Shown here: positions 8,324-16,975 of the stretch, piece by piece | Numbering within the stretch: position 1 is the stretch's first letter | Layout of the letters: each line of letters opens with the position of its first letter | NCBI GenBank assembly: GCA_020637595.1 | Contig: JACKKE010000011.1 | Location: 62,001 to 126,000, forward strand | Origin: Rhodobacter sp. | GTDB lineage: Bacteria; Pseudomonadota; Alphaproteobacteria; Rhodobacterales; Rhodobacteraceae | DNA length: 64,000 nucleotides | Reading direction: 5' to 3' | The notes under the pieces: model-generated | What the model was told of the DNA's origin: nothing | What the model saw: only the letters and a program-made list of their open reading frames with translations | Database searches by the model: none | Made by a program: the position numbers and the translations under genes

Positions 8324-9097
8324 GTGTCGGACGCAGCGCATAGCGGAGAAGGCCTCGCATTCCACCCGATGGACCAGTTCATCGTGCGTCCGCTGTTCGG
8401 CGATGGCGATGTGGGTGTGTTCACGATCACCAACGCCACCCTGTGGATGGCGTTGAGCGTCCTGGGCATCGCACTGCTGTTCATCGTCGGCACCCGCGGC
8501 CGGGCGATCGTGCCGACCCGGGTGCAGTCGGTGGCGGAACTCGCCTATGGCTTCATCCACAAGATGGTTGAAGACGTCGCCGGCAAGGACGGGCTGAAGT
8601 TCTTCCCCTACATCTTCACGCTGTTCCTGTTCATCGTCTTCTCAAACTTCCTGGGCCTGCTGCCCAAGGCGTTCACGCCGACCTCGCACATCGCCGTCAC
8701 CGCCGTTCTGGCCGTGCTGGTGTTCCTGACGGTGACGATCGTCGGTTTCGTCAAGAACGGCGCCGGGTTCCTGAGCCTGTTCTGGGTCTCGTCGGCGCCG
8801 CTGGCGCTGCGCCCGGTGCTGGCGCTGATCGAGGTGATCAGCTATTTCGTGCGCCCCGTCAGCCACAGCATTCGTCTTGCGGGCAACATGATGGCCGGCC
8901 ACGCGGTGATCAAGGTGTTCGCGGCCTTTGCGCCCTTGGTGCTGATCTCGACCATCGGCATCGCCGTGACCCCGCTGTCGATCCTGGCGATCACTGCGAT
9001 GTATGGTCTCGAGATCCTCGTGGCCTTCATCCAGGCCTATGTCTTTACCATCCTGACCTGTGTCTACCTCAAGGATGCGCTGCATCCGCACCACTGA
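8324..9097 (+). CDS. atpB: ATP synthase F0 subunit a
   Basis: This 257-residue polytopic membrane protein forms the proton half-channels of F0. The essential arginine is Arg184 in [13 protein letters not shown], which faces the carboxylate of the c-ring. Several hydrophobic helices follow, ending in [20 protein letters not shown], a typical C-terminus. It starts two bases after atpI and is followed by atpE after 49 bases. Confidence 0.96.
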   Translation: MSDAAHSGEGLAFHPMDQFIVRPLFGDGDVGVFTITNATLWMALSVLGIALLFIVGTRGRAIVPTRVQSVAELAYGFIHKMVEDVAGKDGLKFFPYIFTLFLFIVFSNFLGLLPKAFTPTSHIAVTAVLAVLVFLTVTIVGFVKNGAGFLSLFWVSSAPLALRPVLALIEVISYFVRPVSHSIRLAGNMMAGHAVIKVFAAFAPLVLISTIGIAVTPLSILAITAMYGLEILVAFIQAYVFTILTCVYLKDALHPHH

Positions 9098-9146
9098 GGT
9101 CAGGGTTCCAACCTATCCAGCCAATTCCAACGTAAGGAGCAACACT

Positions 9147-9383
9147 ATGACTGGCGATATCGTTCAAATGGGTGCATACATCGGCGCTGGCCTGGCCTGC
9201 ATGGGCATGGGCGGGGCTGCGGTCGGTGTGGGCAACGTTGCCGGCAACTTCCTGTCGGGCGCGCTGCGCAACCCGTCGGCCGCCCCCGGCCAGACCGCCA
9301 CGCTGTTCATCGGCATCGCGTTCGCGGAAGCTCTGGGGATCTTCTCGTTCCTCGTCGCTCTGCTGCTGATGTTCGCCGTCTGA
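9147..9383 (+). CDS. atpE: ATP synthase F0 subunit c
   Basis: The 78-residue proteolipid has two hydrophobic helices joined by the polar loop RNPSA that contacts F1. The proton-binding carboxylate is Glu61 in GIAFAEALG. The chosen ATG lies seven bases after an AAGGAG ribosome-binding site and gives the expected size; the open frame begins further upstream inside atpB. The copy number in the ring cannot be told from sequence. Confidence 0.96.
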   Translation: MTGDIVQMGAYIGAGLACMGMGGAAVGVGNVAGNFLSGALRNPSAAPGQTATLFIGIAFAEALGIFSFLVALLLMFAV

Positions 9384-9461
9384 TCCTGAACGGTCCGTGA
9401 TCCTTACGGCCGGGTGGATCCCAGGGTCCATCCGGCGGATACGGTCAATCAGGAGGACGCC

Positions 9462-10040
9462 ATGTCTGCAGAACAAGCTGCCGAGCACGCAGTCGAGCAT
9501 GTGGCGGATGCCGCGGGCCACGCCGCAGAGGCGGCGGGTTCAGGCGGTATGCCTCAGCTCGATTTCGCGACCTTCCCGAACCAGATCTTCTGGCTCGTGG
9601 TCGCGCTGGTCGTGCTCTATTTTATCCTGTCGCGCGTGGCGCTGCCCCGGATCGGTTCGGTTCTGGCCGAGCGGACCGGGACGATCACCAATGATATCGC
9701 CGCGGCCGAGACCTATAAGAGCCAGGCCGCCGAGGCCGAAGCTGCCTATCACAAGGCCCTCGACGACGCGCGCGCCGCTGCTGCCAAGGTGATCGACGAA
9801 GCCAAGGCCGAGATCCAGAAGGATCTCGACGTGGCGATCGCCAAGGCCGACACGGAAATCGCCGCGCGCACCGCGGAATCCGAGGTGCGCATCGGTGAGA
9901 TCCGCGCATCGGCGGCCGAAGCCGTGAGCGAAGTTGCCAAGGACACCACCAAGGAGATCCTGGCGGCCTTCGAGGTCAAGGCGGATGCCCGTTCGGTGAC
10001 TTCGGCTGTGACCGCTGCCCTGAAAGGGGGTGCCGCATGA
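9462..10040 (+). CDS. atpF': ATP synthase F0 subunit b'
   Basis: The 192-residue peripheral-stalk subunit has an acidic, alanine-rich N-terminus, one membrane helix ([19 protein letters not shown]) and a long charged coiled coil. An AGGAGG ribosome-binding site precedes the chosen ATG. The b' designation rests on its place before the second b-type gene, with which it overlaps by four bases (ATGA). Alphaproteobacteria and photosynthetic bacteria typically carry the b/b' pair as a heterodimer. Confidence 0.92.
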   Translation: MSAEQAAEHAVEHVADAAGHAAEAAGSGGMPQLDFATFPNQIFWLVVALVVLYFILSRVALPRIGSVLAERTGTITNDIAAAETYKSQAAEAEAAYHKALDDARAAAAKVIDEAKAEIQKDLDVAIAKADTEIAARTAESEVRIGEIRASAAEAVSEVAKDTTKEILAAFEVKADARSVTSAVTAALKGGAA

Positions 10041-10594
10041 CCCGCTTGCTGACCCTGATCGCGGTTCTCGCCGCGACCCCGGCGATGGCGGCCAGTGGCC
10101 CGTTCTTCTCGCTGCGCAACACCGACTTCGTGGTGACGATCTCGTTCATCGTCTTTGTCCTGGTGTTGGTCTACTTCAAGGTTCCGCGGATGCTCGCGGG
10201 CCTGTTGGACAAGCGCGCCGAGACGATCCGCGGTGAGCTGGACGAAGCTCGCAAGCTGCGCGAGGAAGCGCAGGAGCTGCGCGCCTCGTTCGAGCGCAAG
10301 AAAGCCGAAGTGGCCGAGCAGGCCGAGCGCATCGTCGCCAAGGCCAAGGCGGACGCCGAGGTTGCGGCCAAGCAGGCCCGCGCCGATCTGGAAGTCTCGA
10401 TCGCGCGCCGTCTGCGTGCGGCCGAAGAGCAGATCGCCTCGGCCGAGGCTGCTGCCGTGCGCGAGGTCCGTGACCGGGCTGTCTCGGTGGCGATCGCTGC
10501 GGCCAGCGACCTGATCGCCAAGAAGCTGAGCGCCGAAGATGCCGGCAAGCTGATCGAAGATTCGATCACGGCGGTGGATGCGCGCCTGCACTGA
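10037..10594 (+). CDS. atpF: ATP synthase F0 subunit b
   Basis: The 185-residue protein forms the second peripheral-stalk b subunit. Its N-terminus is hydrophobic and may be processed ([15 protein letters not shown]). A membrane helix follows ([16 protein letters not shown]), then an extended alternating charged coiled coil to the C-terminus. It is the last F0 gene, with a hairpin terminator 25 bases after its stop. No F1 genes (atpHAGDC) follow, so they must be at another locus, as is usual in this family. Confidence 0.93.
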   Translation: MTRLLTLIAVLAATPAMAASGPFFSLRNTDFVVTISFIVFVLVLVYFKVPRMLAGLLDKRAETIRGELDEARKLREEAQELRASFERKKAEVAEQAERIVAKAKADAEVAAKQARADLEVSIARRLRAAEEQIASAEAAAVREVRDRAVSVAIAAASDLIAKKLSAEDAGKLIEDSITAVDARLH

Positions 10595-10618
10595 GGGCGA
10601 CGCTCTGGAACAGGATGA

Positions 10619-10644
10619 CCCCCGGCTCTCGCGCCGGGGGTTTT
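10619..10644. terminator. Rho-independent terminator between atpF and the FAD oxidoreductase
   Basis: The hairpin CCCCCGGC-tctcgc-GCCGGGGG is followed by TTTT on the plus strand, ending the F0 operon. It touches the stop codon of the convergent FAD oxidoreductase gene. Confidence 0.85.
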
Positions 10645-11690
10645 CATTTGCGCAGGTTGTCGGCCAGGTGGAACCCGTCGGGGATCTCGGCCGCGCCGGT
10701 CAGCAGCAGGTCGGCAGCCAGATGCGCGAGTTTCGGCGCCATGCCAAAGCCGATCTTGAACCCGCCGTTCAGCACGACATGGCCGGGCCGGCCGGGCCAG
10801 GGGCCCAGCATCGGCGCGCGGGTTCGGCTGCGCGGGCGCAGCCCGGCCCAGCGTTCCAGCACCCGCGCACCGGCCAGTTCCGGCACGGCGATGCGCACCT
10901 GATCGAGGATCGCCTCGATCTGCGCATCGGTGGTGTCGGGGCTGTCGAAGTCGCGTTCGGTGGTCGAGCCGATGGCAGTGGTGCCGTCGGCATGGGGGAT
11001 CACGTGGATGCCTTCGACAAAAAGCTGCGGGGCGTCGCGCCAGTCGGCGTCGAGCAGTGCGGCTTGCCCCTTGATCGGGGCGCCAACGGTATACCCCAGA
11101 TCAGCGGACAGATCCGCCAGCCCCTGCGCGCCGGTCGCCCACAGAACCGCGCCACCCTCCGGTGCGCGCTCGCCGGCCTCGATCGCGACGCCCATCGCCG
11201 CCAGAGCCGCGACCAGCGCGCGCCCCGCGCCCCGGGGCGACAGGCGGGCGGTCAGCGTGTCGAAGATGACGAAGCCCGTAGGCGAGGCGATGCGCAGGCC
11301 GGGAACCTCGCTGGCGGGCACCACCCGCCATTCCGCGCGCCCCTGCCACAGCGCGCGCGCGCCTTCCGCACGTTCGTGCGCACGGGCGACAGCGGCGTCA
11401 TCGGCCAGGGGCTGCACGCGACCCAGCCGGGCATAGCCGGGGTCGACACCGCCGATCTGCCGGACCTCGGCCCAGAACCCCTCGGCCATCAACAGGCTGT
11501 CGAGCTGAAACGCCTTCTTGGCATTCCACTGTTCCGGCACATGTGGGGCCAGCGCACCGACCAGCCCGCCGGACGAGCCCGCTCCGACCCGGGTGCGCTC
11601 GACCACCCGCACCGATGCGCCCCGACGGGCCAGCACAAAGGCCGTCGCCAGGCCCATGATGCCCGCACCCATTACCGTGAAATGTGCCAT
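10644..11690 (-). CDS. FAD-dependent oxidoreductase (DAO family), possible MnmC1-like partner of MnmD
   Basis: The 348-residue protein has an N-terminal dinucleotide fold (FTVMGAGIMGLATAFVLARRG) with the acidic residue of VVERTRVGAGSS that binds the FAD ribose, and a C-terminal GLRPRSRTRAPMLGP...GFKIGFGMAPKLAHLAA segment typical of glycine-oxidase-like DAO enzymes. Its start faces the mnmD gene, with the two starts 56 bases apart. In E. coli the same two activities are fused in MnmC, where the FAD domain removes the carboxymethyl group from cmnm5(s2)U34 of tRNA. That role is an inference from the pairing; glycine oxidase or D-amino-acid dehydrogenase remain possible. Confidence 0.8.
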   Translation of the reverse strand: MAHFTVMGAGIMGLATAFVLARRGASVRVVERTRVGAGSSGGLVGALAPHVPEQWNAKKAFQLDSLLMAEGFWAEVRQIGGVDPGYARLGRVQPLADDAAVARAHERAEGARALWQGRAEWRVVPASEVPGLRIASPTGFVIFDTLTARLSPRGAGRALVAALAAMGVAIEAGERAPEGGAVLWATGAQGLADLSADLGYTVGAPIKGQAALLDADWRDAPQLFVEGIHVIPHADGTTAIGSTTERDFDSPDTTDAQIEAILDQVRIAVPELAGARVLERWAGLRPRSRTRAPMLGPWPGRPGHVVLNGGFKIGFGMAPKLAHLAADLLLTGAAEIPDGFHLADNLRK

Positions 11691-11746
11691 TGCCTTTCCG
11701 CCCTCGCCGCGCCAAGGTCGCCGCGTTTCTAAACCTGTTCAGCATC

Positions 11747-12403
11747 ATGGACCACCCCCGCCTGACATGGACCGAAGACGGAACGCCGGTCGCCACGGCG
11801 TTCGACGATCCCTATTTCACCGGCGGGCTGGATGAGACGCGGCATGTCTTCCTGGCGGGCAACGGCCTGCCGGAGCGGCTGCGCGACGGGTTTCAGGTGG
11901 CCGAGCTGGGCTTTGGCACCGGGTTGAACCTGATGGCCCTGGCACAGGTCTGGAGCGGCCCCGGCACGCTGCGCTTCACCTCGTTCGAGGCCTTTCCGAT
12001 GGCCGCCACAGACATGGACCGGGCACTTGCGCGTTTCGACCTGCCGCTGGCCGGGCAGTTGGTGGCGCAATGGGATGCGGCCAGCGGCCCCGTGCGCCGC
12101 ATCGCCCTGCCGGGGATCGAGGCCGAGATCCTGATCGGCGACGCGCGCCAGATCCTGCCCGACTGGCGCGGCGCGGCGGATGCCTGGTTTCTCGACGGCT
12201 TTGCCCCGGCGCGCAACCCGGAACTCTGGGGCGAGGGGCTGATGGCCGAGGTCGGCCGCCACACCGCCCCTGGCGGCACCGTTGCGACCTATACCGCTGC
12301 CGGCCATGTGCGCCGCGCGCTGCAAAGCGTCGGTTTCGAGGTCGCACGGGTGCCCGGTTTCGGGCGAAAGAAGCACATGACAACCGCGCGGATGCCCCAA
12401 TGA
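11747..12403 (+). CDS. mnmD: tRNA (5-methylaminomethyl-2-thiouridine)(34)-methyltransferase
   Basis: This 218-residue SAM-dependent enzyme methylates nm5(s2)U34 of tRNA to mnm5(s2)U34. It shows the family start LTWTEDGTPVATAFDDPYF, the SAM-binding VAELGFGTGLNLM and the motif AWFLDGFAPARNPELW. It corresponds to the N-terminal half of E. coli MnmC as a free-standing protein. The ATG at MDHPRLTW was preferred to an upstream one because the family begins there. Its stop overlaps the start of the next transporter gene by four bases. Confidence 0.92.
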   Translation: MDHPRLTWTEDGTPVATAFDDPYFTGGLDETRHVFLAGNGLPERLRDGFQVAELGFGTGLNLMALAQVWSGPGTLRFTSFEAFPMAATDMDRALARFDLPLAGQLVAQWDAASGPVRRIALPGIEAEILIGDARQILPDWRGAADAWFLDGFAPARNPELWGEGLMAEVGRHTAPGGTVATYTAAGHVRRALQSVGFEVARVPGFGRKKHMTTARMPQ

Positions 12404-13290
12404 ACAAGACGCAGCAGAACACCACGCTCGGCATCTGGCTGATGGTCGCGGTGACCTTCATCTTTGCGGTGCAGGACGGGATCTCGCGCCACCTGGCGGG
12501 CGAATACAACGTCTACATGATCATCATGATCCGCTTCTGGTTCTTTGCGGCCTTCGTGGTGACCTTTGCCACGCGCAAGGCCGGCGGGCTGCGCAACGCC
12601 GCGCGGACCCATGCGCCGGGGTTGCAGCTGTTCCGGTCCGTGCTGCTGGCAACCGAGATCCTGGTCGCGGTGGCCGGGTTCGTGCTGCTGGGGCTGGTCG
12701 AAAGCCACGCGGTCTTTGCCGCCTATCCGCTGATGATCGCCGCGCTGTCGGGGCCGGTGCTGGGCGAAAAGGTCGGCTGGCGGCGCTGGGTGGCGATCGG
12801 CGTCGGGTTCCTGGGTGTGCTGGTGATCCTGGAGCCCGGCTTTGGCGTCTTCCGGGCCGAGGCCCTGATCCCCGCCCTGGCCGCGCTGATGTTCGCGGTT
12901 TACGGACTGCTGACGCGCAAGGTCGCGAACTGGGACAGCAGCGCGGTCAGCTTTTTCTGGACCGGGGTCGTCGGGGCCGTTGTGACCACGGCCATCGGGA
13001 TCTTTCACTGGGAACCGATGGTCGGGACCGACTGGATCTGGATGGCGTTGCTGTGCGTGACCTCGTCGTTCAGCCATTTCCTGCTGATCAAGGCCTATGA
13101 GGTGGCCGAGGCCAGCGCGATCCAGCCGCTGGCCTATCTGCAACTGGTCTTTGCCAGCACCATCGGCATCGTCGTGTTCAACGAAACCCTGCGCCCGAAT
13201 GTGGCGGTCGGCGCGGCAATCGTCGTCTCGGCCGGGTTGTTCACGCTGTGGCGGGCGCATGTTGCCAACCGGCGGGCGCTGCGCGGATGA
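12400..13290 (+). CDS. EamA/DMT family transporter
   Basis: The 296-residue membrane protein has about ten hydrophobic helices in two EamA repeats, the second starting near residue 155 (LIPALAALMFAVYGLLTRKV). Members export amino acids, nucleotide-sugars or other metabolites, but the substrate is not readable here. The first helix contains FAVQDGISRHL, common in this subgroup. It overlaps mnmD upstream and the phosphatase gene downstream by four bases each, so the three genes form one translationally coupled unit. Confidence 0.88.
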   Translation: MNKTQQNTTLGIWLMVAVTFIFAVQDGISRHLAGEYNVYMIIMIRFWFFAAFVVTFATRKAGGLRNAARTHAPGLQLFRSVLLATEILVAVAGFVLLGLVESHAVFAAYPLMIAALSGPVLGEKVGWRRWVAIGVGFLGVLVILEPGFGVFRAEALIPALAALMFAVYGLLTRKVANWDSSAVSFFWTGVVGAVVTTAIGIFHWEPMVGTDWIWMALLCVTSSFSHFLLIKAYEVAEASAIQPLAYLQLVFASTIGIVVFNETLRPNVAVGAAIVVSAGLFTLWRAHVANRRALRG

Positions 13291-13727
13291 GGATCCTGAT
13301 GCTCTGCCTGGGCAATATCTGCCGCTCGCCCACCGCCGAAGCGGTGATGCGCGCGAAAGCGGCCGAGCTGGGGCTGGCGGTAGAGGTCGACAGCGCGGGC
13401 ACCGGCGGCTGGCATGTCGGGGAGCCGCCGGACAGGCGCGCGCAAGCCGCGGCGCGGTCCCGGGGGCTCGACATCAGCGGGCTGCGCGCACGGCAACTGT
13501 CCCGCGCGGACTTCCGGTCGTTCGACCTGATCCTGGCGATGGACGGCACGAACCTGTCCGATGCCGCCCGGCTTGCGCCCCACGATGGCCGGGCGCGGCT
13601 GACGACCTTTCTGGACGAGGCCGGTCTGGGCGGGGATGTGCCCGATCCCTATTACACCGGCCAGTTCGATGCGGTGCTTGACCTGATCGAGGACGCGAGC
13701 ATCCGCATCCTCGACCGGATGGCGTGA
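13287..13727 (+). CDS. Low-molecular-weight protein-tyrosine phosphatase family
   Basis: The 146-residue protein carries the phosphate-binding loop CLGNICRS with nucleophile Cys7 and Arg13, and the general-acid motif DPYYTG near residue 117. Such enzymes dephosphorylate phosphotyrosine on proteins, often in exopolysaccharide control; the related arsenate reductases share the fold but differ in their cysteine set. Here the eukaryote-like LMW-PTP pattern with both tyrosines after DP is seen. It is the last gene of the mnmD operon and ends three bases before a convergent gene. Confidence 0.88.
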   Translation: MRILMLCLGNICRSPTAEAVMRAKAAELGLAVEVDSAGTGGWHVGEPPDRRAQAAARSRGLDISGLRARQLSRADFRSFDLILAMDGTNLSDAARLAPHDGRARLTTFLDEAGLGGDVPDPYYTGQFDAVLDLIEDASIRILDRMA

Positions 13728-13730
13728 TCG

Positions 13731-14039
13731 TCAGCCCGCGCAGACGCGCTGGGCTTCCTCACCAAAGCTGCGATAGCGGGCCCAGAACTCGTTGTCGGCG
13801 CGGGTGCGCGACATGCGCACATCCTGCGCCTCGTCGGGGTCACGGAAGAAACGCGCGGCGCGGCGCTGTTCGCTGCGGGTCAGCGTGTGGCGCGCGACCG
13901 AGTCGATGCACCGGCACAGCTGCCGGGTCGATTGCGGTCGGTCCGATGCGTTGCAGGCGCTTTCGATCGGGCCAGCGAGGGCCGCGACGGGCATCATCGT
14001 CGCAAGCGCGAGCGATGCGGCAATCAGGGATTTTTTCAT
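13731..14039 (-). CDS. Small exported protein of unknown function
   Basis: The 102-residue protein starts with a clear signal peptide (MKKSLIAASLALATMMPVAALA) and then carries three cysteines in its first mature third (SACNAS, LCRCI) and one near the end (VCAG). The even number suggests disulfides in the periplasm. The rest is basic and acidic without a recognised domain. Similar small proteins occur in Rhodobacteraceae, and I recall some being labelled arginine transporter, but I see no basis for that in the sequence. Confidence 0.7.
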   Translation of the reverse strand: MKKSLIAASLALATMMPVAALAGPIESACNASDRPQSTRQLCRCIDSVARHTLTRSEQRRAARFFRDPDEAQDVRMSRTRADNEFWARYRSFGEEAQRVCAG

Positions 14040-14244
14040 ATCTGCCTCGATCCGGTATTATTGCAGTTCTTGGCGAACTGTCGTTTGGAACGGTTTTTAT
14101 TGCCATGACTCGTATCAAAAAACCGATATTTTTCCAACCGCTAGGGCTTGGGGTGGCCAGAGGCCGCTGCGCAACACCTGTGATTTGCCGTCATTGCACG
14201 CGAATCGAACGGCGCATAAGCTCGGATCAGAGCGGAGGAGTGGC

Positions 14245-15828
14245 ATGGCGGAATTCGATTATATCGTGGTGGGTGCGGGCAGTGCGGGGTCGCTGCTGGC
14301 GAATCGGTTGAGCGAAAAGCACTCGGTCCTGCTGCTCGAGGCCGGCGGCAAGGACAACTATATCTGGGTGCATGTTCCCGTCGGTTACCTCTACTGCATC
14401 GACAACCCGCGCACCGACTGGCAGCTGCGCACCGCTGCCGAGCCGGGGCTGAACGGGCGCAGCCTGCTCTATCCGCGGGGCAAGGTTCTGGGCGGCTGCA
14501 GCTCGATCAACGGGATGCTCTATCTGCGCGGGCAGGCGGCAGATTACGACCAGTGGCGGCAGATGGGGAACACCGGCTGGGGCTGGGACGATGTGCTGCC
14601 GATGTTCACCCGGCACGAGGATTACGCCGCGGGCGACCCCGGCGAGATGCACGGCACCGGCGGCGAATGGCGGGTGGAAAACCAGCGCCTGCGCTGGGAC
14701 ATCCTGGACGACTGGGCCAAGGCGGCGCAGGAGACCGGCATCCCCAAGGTTGAGGATTTCAACACCGGTGACAACGAAGGGGTGGCCTATTTCAAGGTCA
14801 ATCAGCGGTCCGGCTGGCGGTGGAACACCTCCAAGGCGTTCCTGCGCTCGGTGCGCGGGCGGCGGACGCTGCGGGTCGAGACCCAGGCGCAGGCGCAGGG
14901 GCTGATCTTTGACGGCAACCGCTGTGTCGGTGTGCGCTATCTGAAGGATGGCCAGCCGGTCGAGGCCCGCGCCCGGGCCGAGGTGGTGCTGTCGGCGGGC
15001 TCGATCGGGTCGACACAGATCCTGCAGCTGTCGGGGATCGGCCCGGCGGGGTTCCTGCAGTCGATGGGCATCGCGGTCCGCCATGACAGCGACGTGGGCG
15101 AGAACCTGCAGGACCACCTGCAGCTGCGCATGGCCTACAAGGTGACCGGCGCAAAAACCCTGAACACGATGGCGAACAGCTGGTTCGGCCAGGCACGGAT
15201 CGGTCTGCAATATGCGCTGACCCGGTCGGGGCCGATGTCGATGGCGCCCAGTCAGCTGGGGGCCTTTGCGCGCTCGGGGCCGGATGTCGACCGGGCGGAT
15301 CTGGAATACCACGTGCAGCCCCTGTCGCTGGGTGCCTTTGGCGAGAACCTGCACCCGTTCCCGGCGATGACCACCAGCGTTTGCCACCTGCGCCCCGACA
15401 GCCGGGGCACGATCCGCATTTCCTCGACCGAGCCGACGGCGCGGCCGGTGATCGCGCCGAACTATCTGTCGGCCGAAAGCGACAAGCTGGTCGCCGCGCG
15501 CGCGATCCGGCTGACGCGGCGAATCATGCAGGCGCCGGCGATGGCCAGATACACCCCGCAGGAGTTCATGCCGGGGACCGACTACCAGTCCGAGGACGAG
15601 CTGATCAAAGCCGCCGGCAGCATCGGCACGACGATCTTTCACCCGGTCGGCACCTGCCGCATGGGCACCGATCCCCGCGCGGTGGTGTCGCCCGAACTGC
15701 GGGTGAACGGGGTGACGGGGCTGCGGGTGGTCGATGCGTCGATCATGCCGACGATTGTCTCGGGCAACACCAATTCGCCGACACTGATGATCGCCGAAAA
15801 AGCCGCGGCGATGATCCTGGCCGGCTAG
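14245..15828 (+). CDS. GMC family FAD oxidoreductase (choline/alcohol dehydrogenase-like)
   Basis: The 527-residue flavoprotein starts with the FAD fold FDYIVVGAGSAGSLLANRLS and carries GMC signature 1 (GKVLGGCSSINGMLYLRG) and signature 2 (SAGSIGSTQILQLSGIGP). The catalytic histidine is in TIFHPVGTCRMG and the partner asparagine in GNTNSPTLM. The family oxidises primary alcohols such as choline, polyethylene glycol or aliphatic alcohols. No betaine aldehyde dehydrogenase lies next to it, so choline is not assured. A GGAGGAG ribosome-binding site precedes the chosen ATG. Confidence 0.9.
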   Translation: MAEFDYIVVGAGSAGSLLANRLSEKHSVLLLEAGGKDNYIWVHVPVGYLYCIDNPRTDWQLRTAAEPGLNGRSLLYPRGKVLGGCSSINGMLYLRGQAADYDQWRQMGNTGWGWDDVLPMFTRHEDYAAGDPGEMHGTGGEWRVENQRLRWDILDDWAKAAQETGIPKVEDFNTGDNEGVAYFKVNQRSGWRWNTSKAFLRSVRGRRTLRVETQAQAQGLIFDGNRCVGVRYLKDGQPVEARARAEVVLSAGSIGSTQILQLSGIGPAGFLQSMGIAVRHDSDVGENLQDHLQLRMAYKVTGAKTLNTMANSWFGQARIGLQYALTRSGPMSMAPSQLGAFARSGPDVDRADLEYHVQPLSLGAFGENLHPFPAMTTSVCHLRPDSRGTIRISSTEPTARPVIAPNYLSAESDKLVAARAIRLTRRIMQAPAMARYTPQEFMPGTDYQSEDELIKAAGSIGTTIFHPVGTCRMGTDPRAVVSPELRVNGVTGLRVVDASIMPTIVSGNTNSPTLMIAEKAAAMILAG

Positions 15829-15835
15829 GCGCGGG

Positions 15836-16975
15836 CTATCCGTCGCCGCGCAGGGTGGGGGTGACCGGTTCGGGCGACAGCTCCTCGAAGTCGAAGTTGT
15901 CCAGCCGTCGCGCCCGCCGCCCGGCCTTGTCGGCCGAGATGCGGATCTCGGACACGTCCTTGGCCGCCTGCGCGAAATGCCGGTCGAGGTTCTCGACCCG
16001 CGTGCCCAGCCGTTCGATGTCCTTGTAAAGCTCGCTCAACTCGCGCCGGATCGCACCAGCCTGCTCGCGCATCCGCGCGTCCTTCAGAACCGCGCGCATG
16101 GTGTTCAGCGTCGCCATGCAGGTGGTGGGCGAGACGATCCAGACCCGCGCGGTGAACCCCTCGCGCACGATCTCGGGGAAGTTCGCGTGCAATTCGGCAT
16201 AGACCGCCTCGGAGGGCAGGAACATCAGCGCGCCGTCGGCGGTCTCGCCCTCGAGGATATAGCGGTCGGCAATCGCCCGGATGTGGTGACGCAGCGCCGC
16301 GCGCATCTGGCGGCGGGCCTCCTGCATTTCGGCCTCGGTGGTGGCGTTGCGCAGGGCCTCATAGGGCTCCAGCGGGAACTTGGCGTCGATGGCGATCGCG
16401 CCGGGCGGTTTCGGCAGATGCACCAGGCAATCCGCCCGCCGCCCGTTCGACAAGGTCGCCTGCATGGTAAAGCTGTCGGCGGGCAAGGCGCGGGCGACGA
16501 TGTCATGCAGCTGGATCTCGCCAAAGGCGCCGCGGGTCTGTTTGTTCGACAGGATGTCCTGCAAGGACAGCACGTTGCCCGACAGCTTCTGGATATTCTC
16601 CTGTGCCTTGTCGATGGCTTCCAGCCGCGCGTGCAGGTCGCCCAGGCTGCGCGCGGTGCGCAGCGCGTTGCCCTGCAGCGATTCCGCCATCACCTCGCTG
16701 ACCTGCGCCAGGCGCTGTTCCAGAAGCTGGATCATCTGCGCCTGCTGCTTGGCCTGCGCATCCGACACATGGTGCAGCCCGCCCGCCAGATGCTGCTGCC
16801 CGTCGCTGAGCGCCTGCACCCGCTGGCCCAGCTGGCCCATCTGCCATTGCAGCGGTTCGGCCATTTTCGCGGCCTTCAGCGTGGCGCGCAGGATCAGCAG
16901 CAGGATCAGCAGCAGCACCCCCGCCGCGAGGGCCGCCTGCACCCACGGGTCGTTCAGGTCGATTTGCGGGGTCAT
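15836..16975 (-). CDS. rmuC: DNA recombination protein RmuC homologue
   Basis: The 379-residue protein has an N-terminal membrane helix ([19 protein letters not shown]), a long coiled coil (about 50-140) and the RmuC domain with [27 protein letters not shown] and [16 protein letters not shown]. RmuC has a predicted nuclease-like fold and limits inversions at inverted repeats in E. coli. Its ATG overlaps the mutL stop by four bases, so it is translationally coupled to mismatch repair. Confidence 0.92.
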   Translation of the reverse strand: MTPQIDLNDPWVQAALAAGVLLLILLLILRATLKAAKMAEPLQWQMGQLGQRVQALSDGQQHLAGGLHHVSDAQAKQQAQMIQLLEQRLAQVSEVMAESLQGNALRTARSLGDLHARLEAIDKAQENIQKLSGNVLSLQDILSNKQTRGAFGEIQLHDIVARALPADSFTMQATLSNGRRADCLVHLPKPPGAIAIDAKFPLEPYEALRNATTEAEMQEARRQMRAALRHHIRAIADRYILEGETADGALMFLPSEAVYAELHANFPEIVREGFTARVWIVSPTTCMATLNTMRAVLKDARMREQAGAIRRELSELYKDIERLGTRVENLDRHFAQAAKDVSEIRISADKAGRRARRLDNFDFEELSPEPVTPTLRGDG

